A stretch of 64,000 bases of DNA from Burkholderiales bacterium (GCA_016213205.1 JACRAZ010000025.1:1-64000), one strand, 5' to 3'. Counted from the first letter of the stretch, positions 40,644 through 51,522 are shown. The notes: generated by a model not told the origin, from the sequence alone. Numbers and translations: made by a program.

Positions 40644-41903
40644 ATGCAACCTGCCGCCCTGTTGGACCTCGTCACCGCGCTGGTCAAGTCCGTCCTGAAG
40701 TTCGACATGCCGGCCGACCTCATCGTCTCCGGCTTCTTCCGCAAGCACCGCGACCTCGGGCCGCGGGAGCGTCATACCCTGGCCGAAACGGCCTACCACG
40801 TGCTGCGGCGCAAGCCGATGTTGCAGCATCTGGCGCAGAGCGGCAGCGGTCCGCTCGAGCGGCGCCTGGCCATCCTGGGCTGGCAGGGGCCCGATGCCCT
40901 GCTGCGCGGCGCGATCCAGTCGCACGAGCTCCAGTGGCGCAACCAGGTGAACTCGGTCGAGCGGGCGGGCTTCTCCGAGAAGCTGCGCCACAACCTGCCG
41001 GACTGGCTGGCCGGCGCCCTGCACGCGCAGCTGGACGATGCCGAGTTCTGGGCCCTGGTGTCTGCGCTGGAGCAGACCGCGCCGCTGGACCTGCGCGTGA
41101 ACACGATGAAGACCAAACGCGAGGAGGCTCAGCATGTGCTGGCAGAAGCCGGCATCGATGCCAAGCCCACGCCGCATTCGCCCTGGGGCCTGCGCATCCA
41201 TGGCAAGCCGGCATTGAACAAGCTTGGCCTCTACACCCATGGCGGCGTCGAGGTGCAGGACGAGGGCAGCCAGCTGCTGGCACTGCTGGTCGACGCCAAG
41301 CGTGGCGAGATGGTGGTCGACTTCTGTGCCGGCGCTGGTGGCAAGACACTGGCGCTGGGCGCCTCGATGCGCAGCACGGGCCGGCTGTACGCGTTTGATG
41401 TCTCCGGCCATCGGCTCGAGGCCCTGAAGCCACGGCTGGCGCGCAGCGGCCTGTCGAACGTGCATCCGGCGCAGATCGCCCATGAGCGCGACGACCGGGT
41501 CAAGCGCCTGTCGGGCAAGATCGATCGGGTGCTGGTGGACGCGCCATGCAGCGGCCTCGGCACCTTGCGCCGAAACCCCGACCTGAAGTGGCGCCAGTCC
41601 CCGCAGGCGGTGCAGGAGATGCAGGCCAAGCAGCGCGCCATCCTCGACAGCGCTGCGCGCCTGGTGAAGCCGGGTGGCCGGCTGGTCTATGCCACATGCA
41701 GCCTGCTGCCGGCCGAAAACGAGGACGTGGCGAACGCCTTCAGCGCGGACCACAAGGATTTCGTGCTGCAGCCGGCTGCCGAGCTGCTGGCCAAGGCCCA
41801 GGTGGCGGACCCGGAGGCGCTGGTGCAGGGCGATTTCCTCCGCCTGTGGCCCCATCGGCACGGGACGGATGGCTTCTTTGCGGCGGCCTGGCAGCGCACC
41901 TGA
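40644..41903 (+). CDS. RsmB/NOP family 23S/16S rRNA (cytosine-5) methyltransferase
   Basis: A 419-residue SAM-dependent rRNA m5C methyltransferase. A predicted RNA-binding N-terminal domain (1-140) precedes the Rossmann domain with VDFCAGAGGKTLALG (225-239). The two conserved cysteines are C302 in DAPCSGLGTLRRNPD (release) and C352 in YATCSLLP (catalytic). It belongs to the RsmB/Nop2/Sun group. Whether it is the RsmB orthologue or a paralogue cannot be told, so no symbol is given. GATAAT lies 11 bases before the ATG, again suggesting a short leader. Confidence 0.92.
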   Translation: MQPAALLDLVTALVKSVLKFDMPADLIVSGFFRKHRDLGPRERHTLAETAYHVLRRKPMLQHLAQSGSGPLERRLAILGWQGPDALLRGAIQSHELQWRNQVNSVERAGFSEKLRHNLPDWLAGALHAQLDDAEFWALVSALEQTAPLDLRVNTMKTKREEAQHVLAEAGIDAKPTPHSPWGLRIHGKPALNKLGLYTHGGVEVQDEGSQLLALLVDAKRGEMVVDFCAGAGGKTLALGASMRSTGRLYAFDVSGHRLEALKPRLARSGLSNVHPAQIAHERDDRVKRLSGKIDRVLVDAPCSGLGTLRRNPDLKWRQSPQAVQEMQAKQRAILDSAARLVKPGGRLVYATCSLLPAENEDVANAFSADHKDFVLQPAAELLAKAQVADPEALVQGDFLRLWPHRHGTDGFFAAAWQRT

Positions 41904-42018
41904 TGTCCATCCTGCCAGCGCGCGCCTGGCGCTTGCGTGCGGGCGCAATGGCCCCATCTGATGGTCTACCTGCGTTTCATAGGGCACTTTCCCTGGAGGC
42001 CGCCGGGGACCGCCCCCC

Positions 42019-42024
42019 TACAAT
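42019..42024 (+). promoter_or_regulatory. -10 element (TACAAT) upstream of the desaturase gene
   Basis: TACAAT lies 38 bases before the ATG at 42062, in a 158-base intergenic stretch, and is one base from consensus. No convincing TTGACA-like -35 lies 16-18 bases upstream, so an activator may be needed. Confidence 0.5.
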
Positions 42025-42061
42025 CGATGTGCCGCGGTTTCATGTGCGGGAAAGCTGAAAG

Positions 42062-43288
42062 ATGACTGAGATGACGACCCTGTGGCATGTGCTGATCGAC
42101 TGGCTGGCCAATGGCCTGTGGTCGAGCGCGTCCTGGTGGCAGATCGTGGTGTTCACGCTGGTGACCACGCACATCACCATCGCATCGGTGACGATCTTCC
42201 TGCACCGTGCCCAGGCGCACCGCGCGCTGGAGTTGCACGCGATTCCGTCGCACTTCTTCCGGGCCTGGCTGTGGTTGACCACCGGCATGGTCACCAAGGA
42301 GTGGGTGGCCATCCACCGCAAGCATCACGCGAAGTGCGAAACGGTGGACGACCCGCACAGCCCGGTCACCAAGGGCATCCGGACGGTGCTGCTCACCGGC
42401 AGCGAGCTGTACCGCGAAGAGGCCAAGAACAAGGAAACGCTGCGCAAGTACGGCCACAACACGCCAGACGACTGGATCGAGCGCAACCTGTATTCACGCT
42501 TCACCTGGCAGGGCGTTGGCCTGGCCTTGATCCTTGATCTGGCGCTGTTTGGCGCCATCGGCCTGGCGGTGTGGGCCGTGCAGATGCTGTGGATCCCGAT
42601 CACCGCGGCGGGCATCATCAACGGCATCGGCCACTACTGGGGCTACCGTAATTTCGAGGCGCCCGATGCGTCCACCAACGTGTCGCCCTGGGGCATCCTC
42701 ATCGGTGGTGAAGAGTTGCACAACAACCACCACACCTATCCGACCTCCGCCAAGCTGTCGGTGAAGCCGTTCGAGTTCGACATCGCCTGGGGCTACATCC
42801 GGACCATGGAACTGCTCGGTCTGGCCAAGGTGCGCAAGACCGCGCCGCAGTTGAAGCTGGGCCCGATCAAGCCGCAGGCCGATGCCAAGACGCTGGAGGC
42901 GCTGATCGCGAATCGCTACGAGGTGATGGCCAAGTACGCGAAGGAAATGCGCGTTGCCTGTGCCGGCGAACTGCGCAATCTCAAGCAGCAGGGCGCCAAG
43001 AACAGCTCGCGCTGGGCCCAGTTGCGTCTGGCCAAGCGCTGGCTGCACCGCGATGACGAGAAGATCCCGAGCGCCGTGAAGCCGCAGTTGCTGAACGCCC
43101 TGAACGACAGTCCCACGCTGGCCAAGCTGGTGGCCATGCGCGAGGAGCTTCGCCAGATCTGGACGCGCACCAACGTCTCCGCCGAGCAGCTGGTGTCGGA
43201 CCTGCAGGCCTGGTGCAAGAAGGCGGAGGCCAGCGGCATCGTCGCGCTGAAGGAGTTTTCACTCAAGTTGCGGGCGGCGCGGGCCTGA
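42062..43288 (+). CDS. acyl-CoA desaturase family protein (fatty acid desaturase) with C-terminal extension
   Basis: A 408-residue membrane di-iron desaturase that introduces a double bond, probably delta-9, in phospholipid or acyl-CoA fatty acids. The three His boxes are HRAQAH (48-53), HRKHH (85-89) and HNNHH (220-224), with four hydrophobic spans between. After about residue 270 the protein continues for 135 residues of Lys/Arg/Leu-rich helical sequence (LRNLKQQGAKNSSRWAQLRLAKR) that short desaturases lack. The extension may be a regulatory or interaction module. The start has an AAAGCTGAAAG leader. Confidence 0.92.
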   Translation: MTEMTTLWHVLIDWLANGLWSSASWWQIVVFTLVTTHITIASVTIFLHRAQAHRALELHAIPSHFFRAWLWLTTGMVTKEWVAIHRKHHAKCETVDDPHSPVTKGIRTVLLTGSELYREEAKNKETLRKYGHNTPDDWIERNLYSRFTWQGVGLALILDLALFGAIGLAVWAVQMLWIPITAAGIINGIGHYWGYRNFEAPDASTNVSPWGILIGGEELHNNHHTYPTSAKLSVKPFEFDIAWGYIRTMELLGLAKVRKTAPQLKLGPIKPQADAKTLEALIANRYEVMAKYAKEMRVACAGELRNLKQQGAKNSSRWAQLRLAKRWLHRDDEKIPSAVKPQLLNALNDSPTLAKLVAMREELRQIWTRTNVSAEQLVSDLQAWCKKAEASGIVALKEFSLKLRAARA

Positions 43289-43405
43289 GTTTGCCCCGGG
43301 GCCGCCCCTCGGGCGGTGGCGCGACGGCAATGATCGAACGGCGGGCCTGCGGGCCCGCTTTGTCTTGCCTGGCCGGTTGCCCGCCGGTGTCGACCGCGAG
43401 CAGGC

Positions 43406-43434
43406 AAAAAAAGAGCCCGCTTTCACAAGCGGGC
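43406..43434 (-). terminator. intrinsic terminator of the rpmB-rpmG operon
   Basis: An 8-bp stem (GCCCGCTT / AAGCGGGC, 43415-43422 and 43427-43434) has a 4-base loop. Read on the minus strand it is followed by a U-rich run (AAAAAAA on the plus strand, 43406-43412). It lies 40 bases downstream of rpmG and is oriented for the minus strand. On the plus strand only TTCCTTT follows, which is weak, so it may be only partly bidirectional for the desaturase gene. Confidence 0.85.
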
Positions 43435-43473
43435 TTCCTTTGGTGGGCTGGCCGGCACGAAGCCGGCAGGCCA

Positions 43474-43644
43474 TCACTTCAGCTTGATTTCCTTGTACAG
43501 CACGTGCTTGCGCGCCTTCGGATCGAACTTCATGAATTCGAGCTTCTCGGGCGTGGTCTTCTTGTTCTTGTTCGTGGTGTAGAAATGGCCGGTGCCCGCC
43601 GTGGACTCCAGCTTGATCTTTTCGCGTCCGCCTTTGGCTGCCAT
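43474..43644 (-). CDS. rpmG: 50S ribosomal protein L33
   Basis: A 56-residue L33: [17 protein letters not shown], then [16 protein letters not shown], ending [10 protein letters not shown]. It is the zinc-free (C-minus) form because the Cys pairs of the zinc form are absent. It binds the large ribosomal subunit near the E site. It lies 36 bases downstream of rpmB, the normal proteobacterial order. It has a ribosome site AAGGAG before the ATG at 43644. Confidence 0.95.
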   Translation of the reverse strand: MAAKGGREKIKLESTAGTGHFYTTNKNKKTTPEKLEFMKFDPKARKHVLYKEIKLK

Positions 43645-43680
43645 GGTCTGCTCCTTGTCTGGCGATGAACGTGCGGGAGG

Positions 43681-43914
43681 TTAGAGCTCGCCCTTGGCGC
43701 GCAGGTCGGCAACGATCTGGTCGATGCCCACCTTGTCGATCAGGCGCAGCGCTGCGCTGGTGACGCGCAGTCGGACCCAGCGGTTTTCGCTCTCGACCCA
43801 GAAGCGCCGGTATTGCAGGTTGGGCAACCAGCGACGCTTGGTCTTGTTGTTGGCGTGGGAGACATTGTTTCCCACCATCGGGCGCTTGCCCGTGACTTGA
43901 CAGACGCGTGCCAT
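43681..43914 (-). CDS. rpmB: 50S ribosomal protein L28
   Basis: A 77-residue L28: [29 protein letters not shown] is the conserved N-terminus, and it ends [20 protein letters not shown]. It is transcribed with rpmG. The transcript begins well upstream, from a near-consensus TATAAT at 44108-44113, giving a leader of roughly 185 bases. The leader could hold a regulatory structure for ribosomal protein synthesis. Confidence 0.96.
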   Translation of the reverse strand: MARVCQVTGKRPMVGNNVSHANNKTKRRWLPNLQYRRFWVESENRWVRLRVTSAALRLIDKVGIDQIVADLRAKGEL

Positions 43915-44107
43915 GACGCTTCTCCAGACTCTTGACTGTTGCAGGCACGGCAACCAGAGCAGGGGGACGCTGTCGACACCGGGATTCCCGAGGTCACGAT
44001 ACGCCGCCTGGTGGCTGCCCTTCGAAGTTTCAACGGCTGCCCTCAACGGCTGTGGACAGTGCGTGCCAGGCACGCGACGCCTTCCACCGCTTTCGGCAAA
44101 GACCGCG

Positions 44108-44113
44108 ATTATA
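44108..44113 (-). promoter_or_regulatory. -10 element (TATAAT) of the rpmB-rpmG operon
   Basis: On the minus strand the hexamer is a perfect TATAAT, in a 227-base gap between trxB and rpmB. The bases just upstream contain a small hairpin (CCAGA-GAAA-TCTGG) within the spacer. The -35 is not consensus. The predicted start is near 44100, giving a leader of about 185 bases to the rpmB ATG. Confidence 0.65.
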
Positions 44114-44141
44114 GCCAGATTTCTCTGGCGCTCTCGCAGTC

Positions 44142-45188
<1,047 letters not shown>

Positions 45189-45298
45189 TCAATCGGCACA
45201 ATAGCCAAATTGACGAGAAATGCGGCATTTTGCCGACGGGTGCTGGTAGGGCCGGCCGGCACTGAACAACAAAGGGCTGGAGTAAAGGGGATCCCACG

Positions 45299-45967
45299 AT
45301 GTCGATGCTGACGAATCTCGACCTGATTCGCCGTGTGCCGCTGTTTTCGATGCTCACCAACGAGCAGGCGCAGTCGATTGCCGACAGCGTGGTCAAACGC
45401 CGGTTCCGCCGCGGCGAACTGGTGGTGGAGCAGGGCCGCAAGAGCAATGCGCTGTTCATCCTGCTCAATGGCCGCGCGCGCGTGCTGACATCCGACTCGC
45501 GTGGCCGCGAGGTGATCCTCGCCGTGCTCGAGTCGGGCGACTATGTCGGCGAGATGAGCCTGATCGACAACGAGGCGCACTCGGCCACCGTGCGCTGCGA
45601 GATCCAGACCGACATGCTGATACTCGGCCGCGCCGAGTTCGCGCGCTGCCTGCCCGAGAACTCCACGCTTTCGTATGCCATCCTGCGCGGCCTGGTGCGG
45701 CGCTTGCGTCATGCGGATCGCCAGATCGAATCGCTCGCGCTGCTCGACGTCTATGGCCGTGTCGCCCGCACGCTGCTGGAGATGGCCGAGGACGTGAACG
45801 GCGTCAAGCTCATCCGCGGCAAGGTGTCGCGCCAGGACATGGCCAAGGTGGTGGGCGCATCACGCGAGATGGTCAGCCGCGTGATGAAGGACCTGGAAGA
45901 ACGCGGCGTCATCGAGACGCAGGAAAACGGCTCGGTGGTCATCAAGGAACGCGCCCAGCCCGAGTGA
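45299..45967 (+). CDS. Crp/Fnr family transcriptional regulator
   Basis: A 222-residue regulator with a cyclic-nucleotide-binding beta-barrel (residues about 20-130, including [17 protein letters not shown]) and a C-terminal helix-turn-helix of the Crp type ([24 protein letters not shown]). The barrel has GEMSLI where CRP has the GELGLI-like cAMP pocket, and a basic residue follows (ATVR), so a cyclic nucleotide may be bound. FNR-type Fe-S cysteines are absent. Its regulon is unknown. The ATG at 45299 follows GGAGTAAAGGGG. It is followed by ftsK, 49 bases downstream. Confidence 0.9.
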   Translation: MSMLTNLDLIRRVPLFSMLTNEQAQSIADSVVKRRFRRGELVVEQGRKSNALFILLNGRARVLTSDSRGREVILAVLESGDYVGEMSLIDNEAHSATVRCEIQTDMLILGRAEFARCLPENSTLSYAILRGLVRRLRHADRQIESLALLDVYGRVARTLLEMAEDVNGVKLIRGKVSRQDMAKVVGASREMVSRVMKDLEERGVIETQENGSVVIKERAQPE

Positions 45968-46016
45968 GCCCGGTGCGCCCGGCGAAGGCGCGGGGCGATG
46001 CGCCACAATCGCGCGC

Positions 46017-48350
46017 ATGACCTTTCCGCTCGGTTCCTTGCAAGCCGATGGCGCCGCGGGCCTGGCAGCATCGCAGGCCGACAGCCGGCGGGCCTCGACC
46101 GCATGGCGCTGGCCGCGCCAGGTGGTGCTGGCCGCGGCGGCGGTGTTGTGGTTGCTGGCCCTACTGGCGCTGCTGACCCACCATGCGGGCGACCCCGCGT
46201 TCTCCACCTCCGGCACCGGCGCTCCGCTGCACAACCGCGCAGGGATGCTGGGTGCCTGGGCCTCCGATCTGGCCCTGTTCCTGTTCGGCTACTCCGCCTG
46301 GTGGTTGATGCTGGTGTGCCTGCGCGCCTGGCTGGCGTCGCTGGCGCAATGGTTGCGCGGCGCGCCGGCGGACGTGCAGCGCCCGCCACGCTGGGTGTTC
46401 TGGCTGGGGGTGCTGCTGTTGATGGCCGCCAGCTGTGCCCTCGAGTGGACACGCCTGTACCGTTTCGATGCCGCGCTGCCCGGCGGGCAGGCCGGCGGGG
46501 TGCTGGGTGTGCTGGTGGGCGGGCTCTCGATGAAGTGGCTGGGCTTTGCGGGCTCCGGCGTGCTGTGGATCGCGACGCTGGTGCTGGGCCTGTCGCTCGC
46601 GCTGCGATTCTCCTGGGCCCGCACCGCGGAGGCGCTGGGCGGCTGGATCGAGGGCTTCGGCCAGCGCCGCACCGAGGCGCGTGAGCGCATGGAAGACGAG
46701 CGCATCGGCGAGCAGGCCATGCGTGAGCGTGAACAGGTGGTCGAGGTCGAACGCGCCGAGGTCGAGGACCATGCGCCCATCCTGATCGAGACACCGATCG
46801 TCGAGGTGCCCAAGTCCACACGGGTCGCGAAGGAACGGCAGAAGCCGCTGTTCGTCGAACTCAGCGACACCAAGCTGCCCCAGGTGGACCTGCTGGATGC
46901 GGCATCCGGCCGCGTCGAGAGCGTCACGCCGGAATCGCTGGAGATGACCTCCCGGCTGATCGAGAAGAAGCTGCGTGATTTCGGCGTCGAGGTGCGCGTG
47001 GTCGCAGCCTCGCCCGGCCCGGTGATCACCCGCTACGAAATTGAACCCGCCACCGGCGTGAAGGGCGCGCAGGTGGTGAACCTGGCCAAGGACCTGGCAC
47101 GCTCGTTGTCGCTGGTGAGCATCCGCGTGGTCGAGACGATCCCGGGCAAGACCACGATGGCGCTGGAACTGCCCAATGCCAAGCGCCAGACCATCCGTCT
47201 GGCCGAGATCCTGGGCTCGCAGATCTATGCCGATGCCGCCTCGCAATTGACGATGGGCCTGGGCAAGGACATCGTCGGTGCGCCGGTGGTGGCCGACCTC
47301 GCGAAGATGCCGCACTGCCTGGTGGCCGGTACCACTGGCTCGGGCAAGTCGGTGGGCATCAACGCCATGATCCTGAGCGTGCTGTACAAGGCCGAGGCGC
47401 GCGATGTGCGCCTGATCCTGATCGACCCGAAGATGCTCGAGATGAGCGTCTACGAAGGCATCCCCCACCTGCTGTGCCCGGTGGTCACCGACATGAAGCA
47501 GGCCGCCAACGCGCTGAACTGGTGCGTGGGCGAGATGGAGCGGCGCTACAAGCTGATGAGCAAGCTCGGCGTGCGCAACCTGGCCGGCTACAACAAGAAG
47601 ATCAGCGATGCGGCAGAGCGTGGCGAGAAGCTGCCCAACCCCTTCAGCCTGACACCGGAGTCGCCCGAGCCGCTGGAGCGCCTGCCATTCATCATGGTGG
47701 TGATCGACGAACTCGCCGATCTGATGATGGTGGTGGGCAAGAAGATCGAGGAACTGATCGCCCGTCTGGCGCAGAAGGCACGCGCGGCGGGTATCCACCT
47801 CGTGCTGGCGACGCAGCGGCCCAGCGTGGACGTGATCACCGGCCTCATCAAGGCCAACATCCCGACCCGGTTGTCGTTCCAGGTTTCCAGCAAGATCGAC
47901 AGCCGCACCATCCTCGACCAGATGGGCGCCGAAGCCCTGCTGGGCCAGGGCGACATGCTCTACCTGCCGCCTGGCGGCGGCCTGCCCATGCGGGTGCACG
48001 GCGCCTTCGTCAGCGACGACGAGGTGCACCGGGTCGTCGAATACCTGAAGAGCCAGGGCGAACCGAACTACATCGAGGGCATCCTCGAAGGGGGCGTGCT
48101 CGAGGGCGATGCCGAGGCCGGCCCGGGCGGCTCGGGCGGCGGCGATGCGGAGAGCGACCCGATGTACGACCAGGCCGTGGCGATCGTGCTGCAGAACAAG
48201 AAGGCGTCCATCTCGCTGGTGCAGCGCCATTTGCGCATTGGCTACAACCGTGCCGCACGCTTGCTGGAACAAATGGAGAAATCCGGGCTCGTATCGGCCA
48301 TGGCCACCAACGGCAACCGCGACCTGCTGGTCCCGCGGCGCGACGAATGA
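46017..48350 (+). CDS. ftsK: DNA translocase FtsK
   Basis: A 777-residue DNA translocase for chromosome dimer resolution and septal DNA transport. Four hydrophobic N-terminal spans (about 37-195) are followed by a short linker, the alpha-beta RecA-like motor (Walker A GTTGSGKS at 438-445, Walker B in [10 protein letters not shown]) and the C-terminal gamma winged helix ([22 protein letters not shown]) that reads KOPS sites. The gap between membrane and motor domains is short, as in compact betaproteobacterial FtsK. The stop overlaps the lolA start (ATGA). Confidence 0.95.
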   Translation: MTFPLGSLQADGAAGLAASQADSRRASTAWRWPRQVVLAAAAVLWLLALLALLTHHAGDPAFSTSGTGAPLHNRAGMLGAWASDLALFLFGYSAWWLMLVCLRAWLASLAQWLRGAPADVQRPPRWVFWLGVLLLMAASCALEWTRLYRFDAALPGGQAGGVLGVLVGGLSMKWLGFAGSGVLWIATLVLGLSLALRFSWARTAEALGGWIEGFGQRRTEARERMEDERIGEQAMREREQVVEVERAEVEDHAPILIETPIVEVPKSTRVAKERQKPLFVELSDTKLPQVDLLDAASGRVESVTPESLEMTSRLIEKKLRDFGVEVRVVAASPGPVITRYEIEPATGVKGAQVVNLAKDLARSLSLVSIRVVETIPGKTTMALELPNAKRQTIRLAEILGSQIYADAASQLTMGLGKDIVGAPVVADLAKMPHCLVAGTTGSGKSVGINAMILSVLYKAEARDVRLILIDPKMLEMSVYEGIPHLLCPVVTDMKQAANALNWCVGEMERRYKLMSKLGVRNLAGYNKKISDAAERGEKLPNPFSLTPESPEPLERLPFIMVVIDELADLMMVVGKKIEELIARLAQKARAAGIHLVLATQRPSVDVITGLIKANIPTRLSFQVSSKIDSRTILDQMGAEALLGQGDMLYLPPGGGLPMRVHGAFVSDDEVHRVVEYLKSQGEPNYIEGILEGGVLEGDAEAGPGGSGGGDAESDPMYDQAVAIVLQNKKASISLVQRHLRIGYNRAARLLEQMEKSGLVSAMATNGNRDLLVPRRDE

Positions 48351-48955
48351 AGCCCCTGCTGATGATGGCCGCGATGCTGGTCGCGGCGGCGACGGCCCGC
48401 GCCGATGCGGTGGACACCCTGCGCGAGTTCGCGCGCGATGCGAAGAGCGGCCGTGCCGAGTTCACCCAGACGGTGACCTCGCCGGACGGCAGCAAGAAGA
48501 AGAGTTCGGGCGGCAGTTTCGAGTTCATGCGGCCGGAGCGTTTTCGTTTCGCCTACGCCAAGCCCTTCGAGCAGGTCATCGTCAGCGACGGGCGCAAGGT
48601 CTGGCTCTACGACGTGGACCTGAACCAGGTGTCGGTACGGCCGGCAGGCCAGGCACTGGGTGCCACGCCTGCGGCACTGCTGGCCGGCGGCTCGATCGAC
48701 AAGGATTTCGAGCTCGCGGCCTTGCCCTCGCGTGACGGGCTGGACTGGGTGCAGGCCACGCCGCGGGTGAAGGAGGGGTCGGTGCAGCAGCTGCGGGTGG
48801 GTTTTCGCGGCAAGACGCTGGCCGCGCTGGAACTGGTCGATGCCTTCGGCTCGCGCTCGCTGCTGCAGTTCAAGGATGTGGTGCTGAATCCCAGGCTGCC
48901 CGAAGACACCTTCCGCTTCACGCCGCCCAAGGGCGCGGACGTGATCGAGCAATAG
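48347..48955 (+). CDS. lolA: outer-membrane lipoprotein carrier protein
   Basis: A 202-residue periplasmic lipoprotein chaperone. The signal peptide ([16 protein letters not shown]) is cleaved near residue 19. The mature part has [25 protein letters not shown] and [15 protein letters not shown], the typical open beta-barrel of LolA, and ends [12 protein letters not shown]. It carries lipoproteins from LolCDE to LolB. It follows ftsK with a four-base overlap, a conserved gene order. Confidence 0.94.
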   Translation: MKPLLMMAAMLVAAATARADAVDTLREFARDAKSGRAEFTQTVTSPDGSKKKSSGGSFEFMRPERFRFAYAKPFEQVIVSDGRKVWLYDVDLNQVSVRPAGQALGATPAALLAGGSIDKDFELAALPSRDGLDWVQATPRVKEGSVQQLRVGFRGKTLAALELVDAFGSRSLLQFKDVVLNPRLPEDTFRFTPPKGADVIEQ

Positions 48956-48970
48956 GCGGCCGGCCGCGCC

Positions 48971-49375
48971 TCAATAGCGCAGGCGCCAGTTCAGCGCCAG
49001 GGCCAGCGGGGGCATGTCGGACGACATGCCACGCTGCACGGCCACATCCAGCTGGGTGTCGGGGTTCAGGTGCCAGGCCACGCCGGCCTGGACGGTCGCC
49101 TGGTGCAGGGCGGGGCGGGCTGGGTCCGGGCCGCCGGCGTCGTAGCGGCCGCTCACGGTGGCGCGCGCCGACCAGTGTGAGGACAGCATGGCGCGCAGGC
49201 TCGCGCTGTGCACATCCGCGGGGCGCTGACGGGTGCCCGGCACCGGGCCCGACACCGAGGCACCGGCATCGAGCTCGAGGCGCAACACCGGCGCGGCCGG
49301 TCCGTCGGCGGCACCGGCCGTCGGGGCCGCCAGCAGGCACAGACAGGCCAGCAGCAACGAGTGGGTCGTGGCCAT
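48971..49375 (-). CDS. small exported protein, possibly an outer-membrane beta-strand protein
   Basis: A 134-residue protein with a signal peptide (LLLACLCLLAAPTAGAA) and beta-rich alternating segments (ATVSGRYD, ATVQAGVAWHL, TQLDVAVQRGM). It ends with an aromatic residue (LNWRLRY), as outer-membrane barrel proteins often do. At this length it would be a very small barrel or a fragment. Its role is unknown. It converges with lolA 15 bases away and lies just downstream of cheW on the same strand. Confidence 0.6.
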   Translation of the reverse strand: MATTHSLLLACLCLLAAPTAGAADGPAAPVLRLELDAGASVSGPVPGTRQRPADVHSASLRAMLSSHWSARATVSGRYDAGGPDPARPALHQATVQAGVAWHLNPDTQLDVAVQRGMSSDMPPLALALNWRLRY

Positions 49376-49418
49376 GGTCGTCGCAGGTCTGGCGGGCCGA
49401 ACCCCGGGTGGGGGGTGC

Positions 49419-49952
49419 TCAGTGCACCGAGATGTCCATCAGCCCCATCTCGGCGCTGCTCATCATCTGCTCGATGTCCATCAGGATCAGCATGCGCTCG
49501 GTGTCGCCGGTCTTCACGGTGCCCAGGCCCGTGATGTAGGTGGAGTCGACCTGGCCGTTGAACTCCGGCGCCGGCTTGATCTGGTCGCTGCGCAGTTCCA
49601 GCACGTCGCTGACCGAATCCACCACGATGCCGACCGTTCGGCCGACGACGTTCAGGATGATCACCACGGTGAAGGCGTCGTACTTCACGTCGTCGAGCGC
49701 GAAGCGCACCCGCATGTCGACGATCGGCACGATCACGCCCCGCAGGTTCACCACGCCCTTCATGAACCCGGGCGCGTTGGCAATGCGGGTGGGCTGTTCG
49801 TAGCCACGGATTTCCTGCACCTTCAGGATGTCAATGCCGTATTCCTCGGCGCCGAGCTTGAACGACAGCACCTCGCGCGGCGTGCCCTGCACGGCGGCGG
49901 CCATGGCGGCCTGGTTGACGGCACTGGTTTCGAACGTGGTGGTGGCACTCAT
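49419..49952 (-). CDS. cheW: chemotaxis coupling protein CheW
   Basis: A 177-residue CheW. The conserved core [21 protein letters not shown] is followed by [17 protein letters not shown] and [11 protein letters not shown]. It couples chemoreceptors to CheA, though no receptor, CheA or CheY gene is nearby, so this is an orphan copy. The ATG at 49952 has GGAG at the correct spacing. An in-frame start six codons earlier is less likely. It is divergent from rarA. Confidence 0.93.
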   Translation of the reverse strand: MSATTTFETSAVNQAAMAAAVQGTPREVLSFKLGAEEYGIDILKVQEIRGYEQPTRIANAPGFMKGVVNLRGVIVPIVDMRVRFALDDVKYDAFTVVIILNVVGRTVGIVVDSVSDVLELRSDQIKPAPEFNGQVDSTYITGLGTVKTGDTERMLILMDIEQMMSSAEMGLMDISVH

Positions 49953-50102
49953 GTGGTCTCCATCGAACATGCATCACGGGGTTGCGGCCGGCGCGCACAG
50001 CGCGACGAGGTCATCGCAGTGTGCGGCGCGGCCCAGCCGCCGGATGGGCCGAAAAGCGCCGGCCTGCCGGCCCAATTCGGTCGCGCTGCCACAATGGCGC
50101 CG

Positions 50103-51443
50103 ATGAATCCGCAGGACTCGCTGTTCGCCGACGACGGCACGGCCGATGCGCCCGCTGCAGCGCTCGGCGCGCCGCTGGCCGAGCGCCTGCGGCCGCGTAC
50201 GCTGGACGACGTGATCGGCCAGACCCACCTGCTGGCAGCGGGCAAGCCGCTGCGCGTGGCATTCGAGACCGGGCGCCTGCACTCGATGATCCTGTGGGGC
50301 CCACCGGGCGTGGGAAAGACCACGCTGGCGCGGCTGGTGTCGGGTGCGGTGCGCTCGCGGTTCATCGTGCTGTCGGCCGTGCTCGCAGGCGTCAAGGACA
50401 TCCGCGAGGCGGTGGAACAGGCCCGGGCCGAACGCCAAGCCGGCCGCGGCACCGTGGTGTTCGTCGACGAGGTGCACCGCTTCAACAAGTCGCAGCAGGA
50501 TGCGTTCCTGCCGCATGTGGAATCGGGCCTGTTCACCTTCATCGGCGCGACCACCGAGAACCCTTCGTTCGAAGTCAACTCCGCACTGCTCTCGCGCGCC
50601 ACGGTGCATGTGCTCAAGCCGCTGGAGCCCGAGGAACTGGCACAGCTGATCGAGCGCGCCCGCGCCGTGCTGGCCGCGCCAGCGCTCACCGATGCCACCC
50701 GCGACCGCCTGATCGGCTTTGCCGACGGCGACGCCCGCCGCCTGCTCAATGCCTACGAGACCCTGGTCGAATTGGCCGGCACCGGACGTGACGAGCCGAT
50801 CGACGAGGCGCTGCTGGAGCAGGCGCTGGGCGAGATGCTGCGGCGCTACGACAAGGGGGGCGACCAGTTCTACGACGCGATCTCGGCCCTGCACAAGTCG
50901 GTGCGCGGCTCGGATCCCGATGCGGCGCTGTACTGGCTGGCACGCATGCTCGATGGCGGGGTGGATCCACGTTACGTGGCCCGCCGCGTGATCCGCATGG
51001 CCAGCGAGGACATCGGCCTGGCCGACCCACGCGGCCTGCAGCTGGCGCTGCAGGCCGCCGAGGTGTTCGAGCGGCTGGGCTCGCCAGAGGGTGAACTGGC
51101 CCTTGCGCAGGCCGTGGTGTACCTGGCGGTGGCGCCGAAGTCGAATGCCGTCTACAAGGCCTGGAATGCCGTGCGGGCGCATGTGCAGCAGGACGGCACC
51201 CGCCCCGTGCCCTTGCACCTGCGCAATGCACCCACGCGGCTGATGAAGGGGCTGGGCCACGGCCGCGACTACCGCTATGCGCACGACGAAGCCGGGGGCT
51301 TCTCCGCGGGCGAATCCTACCTGCCCGAAGGCATGGCCCCGCGGCGCTTCTACGAGCCGGTGCCACGCGGCCTGGAGCAACGCATCGGCGAACGGCTCGC
51401 CGAGTTGCGCAGGCTCAACGACGAGGCGACGAAGTCCCGGTGA
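50103..51443 (+). CDS. rarA: replication-associated recombination ATPase RarA/MgsA
   Basis: A 446-residue AAA+ ATPase of the RarA/WRNIP1/MgsA family that acts at stalled forks. Walker A GPPGVGKT is at 66-73, Walker B FVDEVHRFNKSQQD near 118-131, sensor 1 GATTENPSFEVN. The C-terminal MgsA tetramerisation domain has KSVRGSDPDAALYWLARML. Position after ftsK-lolA is a common proteobacterial neighbourhood. The start is ATG at 50103, and an ATG at 50094 would add three residues. Confidence 0.93.
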   Translation: MNPQDSLFADDGTADAPAAALGAPLAERLRPRTLDDVIGQTHLLAAGKPLRVAFETGRLHSMILWGPPGVGKTTLARLVSGAVRSRFIVLSAVLAGVKDIREAVEQARAERQAGRGTVVFVDEVHRFNKSQQDAFLPHVESGLFTFIGATTENPSFEVNSALLSRATVHVLKPLEPEELAQLIERARAVLAAPALTDATRDRLIGFADGDARRLLNAYETLVELAGTGRDEPIDEALLEQALGEMLRRYDKGGDQFYDAISALHKSVRGSDPDAALYWLARMLDGGVDPRYVARRVIRMASEDIGLADPRGLQLALQAAEVFERLGSPEGELALAQAVVYLAVAPKSNAVYKAWNAVRAHVQQDGTRPVPLHLRNAPTRLMKGLGHGRDYRYAHDEAGGFSAGESYLPEGMAPRRFYEPVPRGLEQRIGERLAELRRLNDEATKSR

Positions 51444-51516
51444 ACATGCGCTGATGTCGCCGAATGCTCGGCCGTGCAGCGGGAATCTCCCCCCATTTGC
51501 GCGCCAGCCCCCCTTC

Positions 51517-51522
51517 TACAAT
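51517..51522 (+). promoter_or_regulatory. -10 element (TACAAT) upstream of livH
   Basis: TACAAT lies about 98 bases before the livH ATG at 51620, in a 176-base gap after rarA. TTTGCG 15 bases upstream is a weak -35. It is the best promoter candidate for the liv operon, whose leader of about 90 bases contains no other feature I can identify. Confidence 0.5.

Noticed and set aside
38709-41987. Very long minus-strand frame of 1092 codons covering trpS and the whole rsmB-like gene
   Set aside because: Only the trpS part (38709-39908) matches a protein family. The upstream part is the antisense of the rsmB-like gene, and high-GC DNA readily leaves such frames open.
43415-43434. Hairpin read as a plus-strand terminator for the desaturase gene
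   Set aside because: The U-run lies on the minus-strand side (AAAAAAA at 43406-43412 on plus), so it mainly serves rpmB-rpmG. The plus-strand TTCCTTT is weak.
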